From Stieleria bergensis (lineage in GTDB: Bacteria; Planctomycetota; Planctomycetia; Pirellulales; Pirellulaceae), in assembly GCA_007745635.1 (NCBI GenBank), contig CP036272.1:3395603-3459602 (forward strand): a DNA stretch of 64,000 bases. The letters are read 5' to 3'. Below, one piece after another: positions 26,062 to 34,960 of this stretch (positions are counted from its first letter, which is position 1; every line of letters begins with the position of its first letter). Both the position numbers and the translations under genes were made by a program. The notes beneath the pieces were generated by a model. That model was not told where the DNA came from, did not search any database, and was given only the letters and a program-made list of their open reading frames with translations.

Positions 26062-27639
26062 TCACTCCGGACGCAACACTGGGAACAGGATCACGTCACG
26101 GATGGATTTCTGTCCGGTCAGAATCATGACCAGGCGATCGATGCCGACTCCCAATCCGCCGGCCGGTGGCATCGCGTGACGCAATGCGCGAATGAAATCG
26201 TGGTCCATCTTGGCCATCGAATCCTCTTCGTCCTGGCCTTCGAGCTGTGTTTCAAACAGCTTCTGTTGCAGATCGGGATCGTTCAATTCCGTGTAGGCAT
26301 TGGCCAGTTCCATCCCACAGATAAACAATTCAAAGCGTTCGGCGATTTCAGGGTTGTCACGCTTACGCTTGGTAAGGGGACAGATGCTGGCGGGATAGTC
26401 GATCACAAAGATCGGGCCTTCAAGCGAGTCTTCGACTTTCTCTTCGAAGATCTCATTGCGAACCACATCCAGGTGCTTGCCCTCGGTGTCCAGCCCGATC
26501 TTTTTGGCCAGCTCTAACACGGCCGCGTCATCGGCTGGGTCAACGCCCGTGGCTTTCTGGAACAGGTCCGCATAGGTGGCTCTCTCAAACGGAGGCGTGA
26601 AGTCGACAGTCTTGCCGGCAAATTCTCGCTGGTAGCCGCCACCGATCGCGTCGATGGCATCGCAAATCATTTGCTCGGTAATGTCCATCATGCTGCGGTA
26701 GTCACCGTAGGCCTGATAGAGTTCCAGCATCGTGAACTCGGGGTTGTGCCGTGGGCTCAAGCCCTCATTGCGGTACACGCGGCCGATTTCATAAACGCGT
26801 TCCATCCCTCCGACCATCAATCGCTTGAGGTGCAACTCAAGTGCGATGCGCAACGTCAAGGGCATGTCCAATGCATTGTGGTGCGTGTTAAACGGCTTGG
26901 CTGCCGCGCCACCGGCAACGGTGTGCAAGGTCGGTCCTTCGACTTCGCAAAAGTCATGCGAATCCAAGGTGTTGCGGATCGACTTAATGATCTTGGTGCG
27001 CGCCATGAAGGTCTCCAGGGGACCTTCGTTGAACGCCAAGTCCGCGTACCGCATGCGTTGCTTGAGGTCGGGATTGGTCAAACCGGCATGCTTATCAGGC
27101 GCCGGCTCAAGCATCTTGGTATGGAAGAACAACTGCTCAGCAAACACAGTTAGCTCACCGGTATTGGTTCGCCCCAAACGGCCTTCCACAGCGACCAAGT
27201 CGCCAAGGTCAAACAGTTTGGCCAAGGCAAAGTCATCTTCGCCAACTTGTTTCTTGCCGATGAAGATCTGGATCTCGCCGGTCCAATCCTTCAGGTTCAG
27301 AAAGATCAGCTTTCCCGCGGGACGCGACAACATGATGCGTCCGGCGACACGAACCGTTGGTCCGATTTCTTCGCCCGGTCCGTTGTCCGCTTTCCACTGG
27401 CGATACTCGGTCTCTTCGGATTCAAAGTCTGGCAACTCGAGCAGTGTCCCATCTGCCTGTTTCCATTGCACCTCACCGGCCCGCTGGCGACAGGTTTTGA
27501 TCATCGTGCGGTCGTCGAAACGCTGACCAAATGGATCGATTCCCATCGCTTCGATCTGACGCATCTTTTCACGGCGTGCAACGCGTGGATCGGTGGTGTC
27601 GAGGTCCGTCTGATTGCCGCCTGCAGCTGGTTGATTCAT
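26062..27639 (-). CDS. lysS: Lysine--tRNA ligase, class II
   Basis: 525 residues from ATG 27639 (MNQPAAGGNQTDLD). The anticodon-binding OB fold (GPTVRVAGRIMLSRPAGKLI then FLNLKDWTGEIQIFIGKKQV) is followed by the class II core: motif 2 RVYEIGRVYRNEGLSPRHNP, EFTMLELYQAYGDYRSMM, GMELANAYTELNDPDLQQ, and motif 3 GGLGVGIDRLVMILTGQ. It charges tRNA-Lys in the cytoplasm. A much longer open frame continues upstream to 27936, but the family-like start is at 27639. The tail is short and ends PVLRPE. Single gene. Confidence 0.97.
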   Translation of the reverse strand: MNQPAAGGNQTDLDTTDPRVARREKMRQIEAMGIDPFGQRFDDRTMIKTCRQRAGEVQWKQADGTLLELPDFESEETEYRQWKADNGPGEEIGPTVRVAGRIMLSRPAGKLIFLNLKDWTGEIQIFIGKKQVGEDDFALAKLFDLGDLVAVEGRLGRTNTGELTVFAEQLFFHTKMLEPAPDKHAGLTNPDLKQRMRYADLAFNEGPLETFMARTKIIKSIRNTLDSHDFCEVEGPTLHTVAGGAAAKPFNTHHNALDMPLTLRIALELHLKRLMVGGMERVYEIGRVYRNEGLSPRHNPEFTMLELYQAYGDYRSMMDITEQMICDAIDAIGGGYQREFAGKTVDFTPPFERATYADLFQKATGVDPADDAAVLELAKKIGLDTEGKHLDVVRNEIFEEKVEDSLEGPIFVIDYPASICPLTKRKRDNPEIAERFELFICGMELANAYTELNDPDLQQKLFETQLEGQDEEDSMAKMDHDFIRALRHAMPPAGGLGVGIDRLVMILTGQKSIRDVILFPVLRPE

Positions 27640-28204
27640 CGTTTGGAACTGGCTTGAGTGATAGCGGAAGGTCCGCCAAAGTGATGTCGTGAGCCCTGAC
27701 GCGGGATCTGCACCGCGGGGATGGCTGTTAGAAGCTGGAATTGTCGAAACCCAGCGAGGTTTTGACAAGGTGACCAAGGGCGGCTGAGCAAGGTTCGCCA
27801 AGATCCGTGACGCGTCATCGCAAAAAGTGCCGCGATTTTCACGCTTTGCTGACGCCGCTGTGGCCTGGCGTGGCCTGTTTTCTCGCGTTTCCCAGGCCTG
27901 ACTGAGGGTTCGGTGCCATCCCCGGCCTCCCGCCACTGTCTCGGTGCCGCCAACGGCTGCGGAAAACAGTCCGCACAGCCGGCAACAAATGGCCGAGCCA
28001 ATCTTGACCGCCTGCTATCAAATCGAATAAACAGAGCTCTGCCAGCCCACTTCGGGTTCTATCGTTGAATGATCGCAGCGCGGAACTGCCGTCCGTGGCT
28101 AGCACCCGCCAACCAACCACTCCCTGGCAAGTCGCGATGCCCTCCGGTGCTTTCCGATTGGCAATCCGACCTGCATTCCCTTTTTCTGTTGAGTCGACAC
28201 AGAG
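27640..28204. other. Divergent intergenic region lysS / small secreted protein
   Basis: 565 bp with no gene or RNA recognised. It should hold promoters for both neighbours; no clear T-box or other leader motif is seen upstream of lysS. Confidence 0.35.
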
Positions 28205-28525
28205 ATGAGACAACTAATCGCCGTATTTGCGTTTTTCACCATGGCGCTCGCCATGCCCGCCGTCACCAGTGCAGCCGAGATCGTGCACTACGAATTGAAG
28301 GAATGGAAATCCAAGCACCTTCACGACGCCGAGAAATCCAAAGTCATCATCAAGACCCTGAAGGATCTTGGCTGTGAAGTCGAAGAAGCCGATCACAACG
28401 GACACAAGGATGTCAAATACCGCTGCCCAAAACGCCGCAAGATGCCCGTCAAGTCTCACGAAGAGGCGTTGAAGTGGGAGAAGTGGCTGAAAGAATACGG
28501 GTTTCGTGCGTACCACACGCACTGA
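28205..28525 (+). CDS. Small secreted basic protein
   Basis: 106 residues. Signal peptide MRQLIAVFAFFTMALAMPAV with cleavage about residue 23 (TSAAE). The mature part is about 80 residues, rich in Lys, Glu and His, with a CEVEEADHNGHKDVKYRC core containing two cysteines, and a helical pair (EIVHYELKEWKSKHLHDAEK and EEALKWEKWLKEYGFRAYHT). No family recognised. A ribosome-binding-like CAGAGA precedes the ATG and a strong hairpin follows the stop, so it is a single-gene unit. Confidence 0.75.
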   Translation: MRQLIAVFAFFTMALAMPAVTSAAEIVHYELKEWKSKHLHDAEKSKVIIKTLKDLGCEVEEADHNGHKDVKYRCPKRRKMPVKSHEEALKWEKWLKEYGFRAYHTH

Positions 28526-28560
28526 CCAAGCGGACCATGAAGCCCAGCCATGAAACGTTT

Positions 28561-28582
28561 AACGCTGACACCACTCAGCGTT
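28561..28582 (+). terminator. Hairpin after the small secreted protein gene
   Basis: Perfect 8-bp stem AACGCTGA / TCAGCGTT around a CACCAC loop, 36 bp past the stop. No T-run follows, so it may act as an mRNA stabiliser rather than an intrinsic terminator. Confidence 0.4.
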
Positions 28583-29643
28583 GGGTGCCGAAGCACAGTT
28601 CGTCGAGCGTCGGTCAGCGATTGCTGAAACACCCGCCACTCTGCTGCTGTTAACTGGGCTTACCGCAGGTGCGGAATCGACGTCCGTCTGATTCGGCAAT
28701 CAAGATTCCCACGACTGATTGAATCGGGGCTCGCTCATTAGCTGGCTTCTTGTCTTTCCCGCGTGCTGTCAAATCCAGCTTCCATTCGCGGTGATGAAAA
28801 CCCCGTTCAGCTTAATGCTCCATTTGATTCAGCAGGGACAGAGCAGATCGGTTGCCAAGGATCCATCGAGATCCCGAATCTGTTCAGGCGAACCGTTTTT
28901 TCGGGGACACCCGTCGGCGACGGGCTGTTCCCGCACCCCGCCCGGGAGCCGCGAACTGCCTGTAGAGGAGGTGGCGTGCTCCCGAAAAGCTGCTCCAACG
29001 GTTAGCAAGGTTGACCGGCCTTGATCGTCAGGATCAAGGACTGGTTACACACCCAGAAGATCCGCTTGCCTCCCACTGATCACATGAGTAAACACCTGGT
29101 CTGCGCGTCTTAAGAGGGCTTGCAAAATGAGCCAGCGCCGCTGACAACGCATGGCAGAGAAACGCACTTCGGTAACCTGCCAAAGCCAAGGCGGTGGCTT
29201 TCTTTTGCACCCAGAGTTCCGAACGCCGAAGGTGTTCTACAACGGGTTCGGGAGAGTCCACCACCGGTGTCTCCAGGCAGGAACACGCTCGCCTGGTGTC
29301 GGCCCAGTCATTCGGCATCAATTGATTCTGGCACAGAACAGGGAGAAGAAAAACACAGAGCACAGAGCTTCCTCCGTGACCTCTGTTCCTCTGCGTTTCA
29401 ATCTTTCGACTTCACGCACTTGAGCCGACGCGGCGCACGTTTGTCGATCAATCGTTCCATTGGCAGTGGAATGGCGCTTGCGAATTTTCAAATCGATCGG
29501 TCGTGTGGCAATGTCCCCGTTAACAGCCTCCACCAAAAACCGTGCGCCCCACGGCAATCGTAGCGGAAGCCGGGAATATACCACGAAGAACACGAAGGAG
29601 CCGGTAGTCCCGTAGGGAAATTTTTAGCCGGAGAAGTTTTTGT
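28583..29643. other. Long gene-free stretch with short interspersed repeats
   Basis: No gene is supported over about 1.06 kb. At 29345-29398 the sequence is a degenerate string of CACAGAG / CTCTGTG blocks, and at 29579-29599 CCACGAAGAACACGAAGG occurs. Both kinds of short periodic sequence are common between genes in planctomycete and verrucomicrobial genomes and create false open frames. Confidence 0.5.
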
Positions 29644-29950
29644 TTTTTTCAATGCCGAGATCAGCGACGTCAGATCCGCGTGACCACGGATCCGGCGAAA
29701 TCCCTTTTCCGCTTCCAGCAACGCGTAAGACAGCCAACGCGATGCTTGGTCCGTCTCGGCGCGAAAGCGTGTCACGCGACCGATCTTGCGACGCGTGTTC
29801 AAAAAGGAGTCTCAATCGCACTGGTGCTCAACAGCGAGCGATGAAGCGTATTGGGGACATTTAGACGATGCAGTGCCAGCAGATCCTCGCCAGCCTCCTG
29901 CAGGCTCCGGGTAGCTTCCGCATTGATCGGCTTCAGGAATGACTTCAGGT
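29644..29950 (-). pseudogene. IS256-family (mutator) transposase C-terminal remnant
   Basis: Two adjoining minus frames together give the end of a mutator-type transposase: NAEATRSLQEAGEDLLALHR, LNVPNTLHRSLLSTSAIETP, then after a frameshift near 29800 NTRRKIGRVTRFRAETDQAS, RWLSYALLEAEKGFRRIRGH. The order TNAIE..F..TRR..RVTR...A.RW...LLEAEK.FRR..GH is that of IS256-type enzymes. Only about 100 residues remain, with no ends visible. It abuts the solo IS3 end at 30040. Confidence 0.75.
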
Positions 29951-30039
29951 TACCAAGGACTTCCTATGCTGCGTCGATCCCTTGAACGCTACGCAGCCGA
30001 GTGAATAGCCGCGAGACCTCACCCCAATGACGCTTGGAC

Positions 30040-30350
30040 AACTCGCCTCAAGAGAAGCGGAAAGAGAAACACGAAGCCCCCGCAGTCCACTGTTTGAAAA
30101 CAGCCCCTGCGGCGGTTTCAGAAGCAACGTCATTGACGCACCCTCGATCCGGTTATCCCTTGAATGGTTGCGTCCCCGCAGAGCCACTTTCCGTTTCACC
30201 TGACACAACAACGATACCACAGGACTCATCATTGAACACCCGAGCCATGCCTAAAAAAATCCCGGGGTTCGGGGGCTGGCCCCCGAGATCACACAATCAA
30301 GTCATTCATCCTGATTGCAGAAGTGTCTCAAAGTCGTTGACACATTCCGC
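30040..30350 (+). repeat. 311-bp repeat, copy B: solo IS3 3' end
   Basis: Same orientation and same length as 13661-13971, with about 14 scattered substitutions. No other part of the IS3 element is present: the similarity begins inside the last codons of orfB (GCTTGGA at 30032) and ends after GTTGACACATTCCGC. This copy keeps the inner terminal repeat AGAAGTGTCTCA intact. It is a truncated remnant next to the IS256 scrap. Confidence 0.9.
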
Positions 30351-30440
30351 CGTCCGGCACGGTTTTCTGGTCGCGGTGTAGCGCGAGAGCAAGTTGAGGT
30401 TCGTCGCACGGAAGACGCATTGTTTGACGTCCCGAAACGG

Positions 30441-30492
30441 GAACGCTAATAGGCTCTAATCAACGCTCATTGATCAGTGCTTATTAGCGTTC
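30441..30492. repeat. Inverted repeat with 11-bp arms
   Basis: GAACGCTAATA (30441-30451) and TATTAGCGTTC (30482-30492) are exact complements over a 30-nt loop that itself holds CTAATCAACGCT and TTGATCAG. This GCTAAT/ATTAGC palindrome type recurs in planctomycete spacers. Function unknown; possibly a small repeat element. Confidence 0.6.
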
Positions 30493-31429
30493 TCCATCTC
30501 CAGCGACAGCCTTCATTCGCGATCGAGGTCGCTGAGTTGACTTAACAAGGCCCGAACTGAGTTCTGATGTGGAAGAGATTCTGAGACTTAATGGGCTGCC
30601 TTGTTTCATTTGGGTGTCCAAGACGTGTTTGGATCGGCGACTGGGTTTGAAGGGACGTGCGCTTGACGGCGTGGCGAAGTGTTGACGCGGTGAGAGTGCG
30701 TTTGAGGGAATGTCCCAACGCTTGTTGCAGGTCTCAACGGCCTCATTCGAACTCGTCAAAGCCTCGGTAACGGAACCACTGTTAATGCGAAAGGCGAAGG
30801 AGGCTGTGTCCCGTTCGCGGATGGGGATTCGGCGACGCGGATGGGCGCGTTTCGATTCGCAGGGTGTGTGCTTGCGCGTACCAACCGAAATATGCATTGG
30901 TGCGTGCAAAGTCAGCGCCCTACGGCTTGATTGGTGCGTGCAAGCTCGCTCGCTATCGGGCACTCCCGAAGTGTGGCCGACAACAACCCACGGCACCAAC
31001 GTTGGCTGCGTCGCGGGTGGCGGGGTTGCTGTTGCACTGGGTTGCTGTTGTATGGGGCTGGCAAATGTCCCTCGGCAGCAAAAAAGTCCCCTGAAAATCT
31101 TAGCGGGGCGTGGGGCAGCGGAATGAGAAAAAACTTTTTTCGTTGTCGCTGTGGGCGAAAAGCGGAAAATCGCCTGTTGGTTCGCGTTCCATCGGTATAA
31201 AATCGGCTCCGCCACGGCGTCGTTGCTAATCAATGATTCTGTGCGGGCCTGCCAGCGGCGTTATCCCTGCCGTTGGACGGTGTGTGATCGCTTGGCCGAC
31301 CTTGCCATTGCACGGTCGAAAGAGCCATTCTGGTGTCCCGAGAGTGATTTGTGCGACAGCAAATGACCCACGGGGTTCTAAACACCGGGGCTCTAAACAC
31401 TGCAAATCAAGGGGTGAGAGCAATCCTAC
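30493..31429. other. Gene-free stretch before tRNA-Ser
   Basis: About 940 bp without a supported gene. Frames of up to about 140 codons exist on the plus strand but their sequences are low-complexity or Arg/Gly-rich shadows and lack start signals. A short direct repeat, GGTGCGTGCAA, occurs at about 30899 and 30942. Confidence 0.4.
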
Positions 31430-31512
31430 GGAGGATATGCGAATTGGCTAGCAGACTGATTCGAAATCAGTTGCCGGGTAACCGGTTGCGGGTTCGAGTC
31501 CCGTGTCCTCCG
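31430..31512 (+). tRNA. tRNA-Ser (anticodon CGA)
   Basis: 83 nt, class II. Acceptor GGAGGAT / GTCCTCC with discriminator G, anticodon loop TTCGAAA in stem ACTGA/TCAGT, a long variable arm TTGCCGGGTAACCGGTT and T-loop GGTTCGAGTCC. CGA reads UCG codons. CCA is not encoded. A strong terminator follows 9 bp later. Confidence 0.95.
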
Positions 31513-31520
31513 CTCTGACA

Positions 31521-31558
31521 GAACACCGTCTGAAACCATGGTTTTAGGCGGTGTTTTT
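31521..31558 (+). terminator. Rho-independent terminator of tRNA-Ser
   Basis: GAACACCGTCTGAAACC pairs with GGTTTTAGGCGGTGTTT around an ATG loop (two mismatches or wobbles), followed by TTTTT. A classic intrinsic terminator just after the tRNA. Confidence 0.85.
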
Positions 31559-31635
31559 CATTGGCCCACGCCTTGGGCTGATATCTCGCAGACATCCCAG
31601 GGGTTGTGTAGTCACTCAAAGATCTCTCTGGGCGG

Positions 31636-32301
31636 TTACACGGTTCCATGTCCGGGTGAACGATGACCAGCCAATTCATCGGAGCACGATTGCAATGCGG
31701 AGACGATCGTAGCACAACGTTCCGAAACTTGTTTGGCAGTCATGCCTGGTTTGTAGATCGACGTGCCCAAGCCAAAGCCATCCGCGCCGGCTGCAAACCA
31801 GTTGCCGATCGAATGCTCGTCCACTCCGCCCACCGGAATCAGCGGAGTGCCTGTCGGCAAAACAGCTCGCGAGGCACCGATAAAGCTGGTGCCCATAGTA
31901 GAGGCCGGGAACAACTTCAATCCATCGGCGCCGGCATCTAAAGCGGCAAAGCATTCGCTGACTGTCATCACACCGGGGCAGGATAACATCTCCAACTGTT
32001 TCGCCTCCGCAATTACAACGGGGTTTGTGTTGGGCGAAACGATCAGCTTGCCGCCGGCTTGGTCGACCTTGCGCACGCTATGAACATCCAGAACGGTTCC
32101 GGCACCGATTAGCATTCTCTCACCGAAAGCAAGGCTAATCCTGTTGATGCTATCCAAAGGATCAGGCGAGTTGAGTGGCACTTCAACGATCCGTATTCCG
32201 GCATCAAAGATCGCCTGCACAATTTCGACTGACTCGTCCGGCTGGATTCCGCGAAGAATTGCGATCAGGCCGTGACCCGATGTAAGATCAAGTTTCTCCA
32301 T
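31636..32301 (-). CDS. dgoA: 2-dehydro-3-deoxy-6-phosphogalactonate aldolase (KDPG aldolase family)
   Basis: 221 residues from ATG 32301 (MEKLDLTSGHGLIAILRGIQ), the normal size of the KDPG/KDPGal aldolase family. It has the catalytic Glu region (GIRIVEVPLNSPDPLDSI), the GAGTVLD strand, the Schiff-base Lys in LKLFPAS, and VGGVDEHSIGNWFAAGADGF. It splits 2-keto-3-deoxy-6-phosphogalactonate into pyruvate and glyceraldehyde-3-phosphate. The start overlaps the stop of the kinase gene by one base (TGATG), so the two enzymes of the branch are made together. Galactonate rather than gluconate is inferred from the DgoK neighbour. Confidence 0.9.
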   Translation of the reverse strand: MEKLDLTSGHGLIAILRGIQPDESVEIVQAIFDAGIRIVEVPLNSPDPLDSINRISLAFGERMLIGAGTVLDVHSVRKVDQAGGKLIVSPNTNPVVIAEAKQLEMLSCPGVMTVSECFAALDAGADGLKLFPASTMGTSFIGASRAVLPTGTPLIPVGGVDEHSIGNWFAAGADGFGLGTSIYKPGMTAKQVSERCATIVSALQSCSDELAGHRSPGHGTV

Positions 32302-33176
32302 CACTGTTCCTCCATTTCGAATGCACGCAGGCCGTTTAGACTTGCTTCTGCTGCGGAAACGCAGACGGTCTGGATGCCCTTGGCCTTCAAAGCAAGTGAA
32401 TAGAGCGGCAGCAAAGAGTCGGCACCGCACAAGTACACTTCTTCATGGCCTGCTGCAGTCGCGGCGATCTCGTGTCCAATCAACAGTCCAGATAAAAACG
32501 AATGGGACTCTTCGGAAGTAAGTCGACCAAAGAGATAATCGGTCCGCAGATAAAACGCTTCATTGAGAAGCGATCTCGAGGACTCCGCAGCCGCGACCCC
32601 GTTGAGGAACGCAGATTCTTCAAAATCCGTCGAATCGATCTGAGCCTGAAGAATCGTGTGTTCACTGAGGCAATGAAAGAAGTCACCCGTCATCCATGTG
32701 CTAAACGATTCAATGCACTGATCGACAATCGTGACCCATTTCGAGTGTGTTCCTGGCAAGCAGATCGTTTGTGCGTGCGGATGCAATTGCAGAAGCCCGA
32801 AGATTTGCGTCTCTTCACCACGCATGACATCATGCCGGCCGTTGGGTAATCGGTGTGAAACTCCACCGTAGATCTTCAGGTCCGGAAAGGTTCCGACACG
32901 GCAGGCGTTGTGACTGATAGACGAAGAACTGGCCAGCGTGCTGACATAGGGAACTTCAAGCCAGCCATTCTTTGAACTGACCATTCCGCTAAGTCGGATC
33001 GGGGCCGTCTTCGGCACGTCGAACTGCTGAAGAATCTCCAACATGACGTTTTCGAATCCGATGCGTTTTGCGTCGTGTAGGTTGGTCGCGGCGCTAGACT
33101 GATTCAGCACCTTGTCCTGATCGCACAGGTACGCTCGCACATTACTGGTACCCCAGTCGCAGAAAACCTTTGTCAT
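32301..33176 (-). CDS. dgoK: 2-dehydro-3-deoxygalactonokinase
   Basis: 291 residues from ATG 33176 (a TTG sits one codon upstream). Starts with the sugar-kinase phosphate-binding motif KVFCDWGTSNVRAYL, then IRLSGMVSSKNGWLEVPYV, MRGEETQIFGLLQL, a LPGTHSKWVTI loop and TWMTGDFFHCLSEHTIL; these are DgoK landmarks. It phosphorylates 2-keto-3-deoxygalactonate at C6 in D-galactonate catabolism, feeding the adjacent aldolase. No galactonate dehydratase, transporter or regulator lies within the window, so the rest of the route must be elsewhere. Confidence 0.9.
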   Translation of the reverse strand: MTKVFCDWGTSNVRAYLCDQDKVLNQSSAATNLHDAKRIGFENVMLEILQQFDVPKTAPIRLSGMVSSKNGWLEVPYVSTLASSSSISHNACRVGTFPDLKIYGGVSHRLPNGRHDVMRGEETQIFGLLQLHPHAQTICLPGTHSKWVTIVDQCIESFSTWMTGDFFHCLSEHTILQAQIDSTDFEESAFLNGVAAAESSRSLLNEAFYLRTDYLFGRLTSEESHSFLSGLLIGHEIAATAAGHEEVYLCGADSLLPLYSLALKAKGIQTVCVSAAEASLNGLRAFEMEEQ

Positions 33177-33179
33177 CAA

Positions 33180-33841
33180 TGCCCCGTCGTTTCAATGGGC
33201 TAAGGCCAGGTGAACCTTCCACAAACCGGTCGGCTGACCAGCAACAATACAATCCCAACCATCGTAAACCAGAGAGCGCCAACTCATAACCAGCAATAAC
33301 CAACTGCACCTGAAAGGCAAGACAAATCGTAGGTGTTTCTCCCGTGCCAGGAGCCATTGTCTGCGACCTAGTGTTCAGAGTTCTCAGCGGACGCTAGATG
33401 CCGCACATCAGATGGCAGTAGAACGCCTACTCAGATGCGTGTCAACGCGACACCTCACAAATGTATTTTTTCAAGTTTAGGGGACGTGAGAATCAGTCGA
33501 CAACAGTCACGAGCGGGAGTCCGCGTCACGTTCTCGCCGATGATTCAAGTAGAGGAATACCCTGGATCTCTCAATCGTGGTGAGTCGTCGACAGCGCCAA
33601 GATCCCACTGTCCCCAAAGCGGTGTGCCAGTGCCCCCCGCGGCTTTCGTGCCTCGCAATCCTGTTAGACGGAATGGATGTGCGTGGTGATGAAGAATCTT
33701 GGCCTGAGTCATCACAAACGTTGTGCAAGCGATCGGAAATAGAGTACTTTTACGTAGCAAAGAATCTTGATGATCGAGTGAACGTAGAGAAGATTTGATC
33801 ATTCAACTCAACAAGTTTGCAACACCAAGGAACTGAATCCT
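33180..33841. other. Intergenic between divergent dgoK and hydrolase gene
   Basis: About 660 bp without a supported gene; base composition becomes more AT-rich near 33400-33840 than in the flanking housekeeping genes. AAGGAA at 33828-33833 serves the next gene. Confidence 0.4.
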
Positions 33842-34960
33842 GTGGACAACACCGTCGTTACGATTTACTGCTGCGGAACAGGTGAGCACCGCGATAAACT
33901 CGATAACATCGTGCCATACACTTGGCGCGCGACAAACGGCGCTCGAGTCTACATGAACGACGGTGCTGGGAACGGCCGTTACGACATCCTAAAAAGCGAA
34001 CACATCCTGAAAACCGTCGAGAGCGGTGGCAATTTTTGGTTTCAGAAAGACAAAGCCTTCAAGTCCAAAAATACAAGTTTAATTAAGGGGAATATTGGCG
34101 GCGTCGGCACTCAGGATAATATCATCAACTCCATTCAGTTTCTGTGGATGGAGTATTATGCCAAGAATAAGCCGACCTTCGGAACCATCAATCTTTGTGG
34201 CTGGAGCCGCGGGGCTGTGACTTGCATATTGCTCGCCCATGCGATCGAAGAAGCCGGGTTTCGAGCCATGATTCCGTCCCTAAAAGTCAACATTTTTGCG
34301 ATCGATCCCGTCCCCGGCGGCGTCAATGATTTTGGAAGCGGAAATTTCGACAAGACCGGCCGAGTCGGCACACCAGACGAACTCGCGATGTGCGTGAACG
34401 AGTACCAGGCGGTTCTCGCTGAAAACGTCGGCGGAGCAATTGGCACTGCCTTCCGCAACTGCTCTCCAGATTTCACTGGTGCTTCTCGCAACAGCCCAAT
34501 GAAAACCGAATTCCCCCTACCAGGTTCTCATTCGAACGTTGCAAAGATCAATTCTGGAAACACCGTCGGCAGGCTTTCAATCTCCCTCTGCCACCGTTTC
34601 CTGCGGCGGCACGGAACCGATCTTCTTTTACCCATGGAAATGTCTGAAGATCAAGAACTCGAGCAGTTTGCGGAGATCTTACTTCAGCACGGCAAGTTCA
34701 AAAAGAAGGGCGTCTTTAATCGAAAGAAGGTCTTCAAAAAGTGGAGTGTTGCGACGATGCGAGCCGGGATTGTCCGAAACGCGGAGCGTGCCCACCGCTT
34801 CTTTGTCAATCATTATCACGCCGAACTGCTGGAACGAAGACTGCCCCGTGTGGCAGCCTACATCGCCGGTGGAACTCCAATCGGTTCAAGTGAACTCCAA
34901 GCGGTCAGACTCCAGTTTCCAAAAACTTACGAAGTGATGTCAGCAATCGGATATCTCTAA
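33842..34960 (+). CDS. Orphan alpha/beta-hydrolase with GWSRG nucleophile elbow (Tle/DUF2235-like)
   Basis: 372 residues from GTG 33842, 8 bp after AAGGAA. No signal peptide or membrane segment. A GXSXG elbow, INLCGWSRGAVT, places Ser122; IFAIDPVPGG follows a strand and gives Asp155; LPGSHSNV gives His230. This order and the Arg after Ser (GxSRG) recall the DUF2235 and Tle1-type phospholipase effectors of type VI systems, which act on lipids in target cells. The C-terminal 130 residues are basic and helical (KKKGVFNRKKVFKKWS). There is no VgrG, PAAR or immunity-like neighbour, so the delivery route and any role as a toxin are inference. AT content is above that of its neighbours. Confidence 0.65.
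   Translation: MDNTVVTIYCCGTGEHRDKLDNIVPYTWRATNGARVYMNDGAGNGRYDILKSEHILKTVESGGNFWFQKDKAFKSKNTSLIKGNIGGVGTQDNIINSIQFLWMEYYAKNKPTFGTINLCGWSRGAVTCILLAHAIEEAGFRAMIPSLKVNIFAIDPVPGGVNDFGSGNFDKTGRVGTPDELAMCVNEYQAVLAENVGGAIGTAFRNCSPDFTGASRNSPMKTEFPLPGSHSNVAKINSGNTVGRLSISLCHRFLRRHGTDLLLPMEMSEDQELEQFAEILLQHGKFKKKGVFNRKKVFKKWSVATMRAGIVRNAERAHRFFVNHYHAELLERRLPRVAAYIAGGTPIGSSELQAVRLQFPKTYEVMSAIGYL

Noticed and set aside
29120..29563. Open frames of 90-147 codons at 29.1-29.6 kb
   Set aside because: They read through CACAGAG-type intergenic repeats, which give recurring but meaningless peptides such as RGTEVTEEALCS on the other strand.
30484..31233. 249-codon minus frame before tRNA-Ser
   Set aside because: Ser/Thr/Arg-rich with no motif, no membrane segment, no ribosome-binding site, and overlapping frames of equal length on the plus strand.
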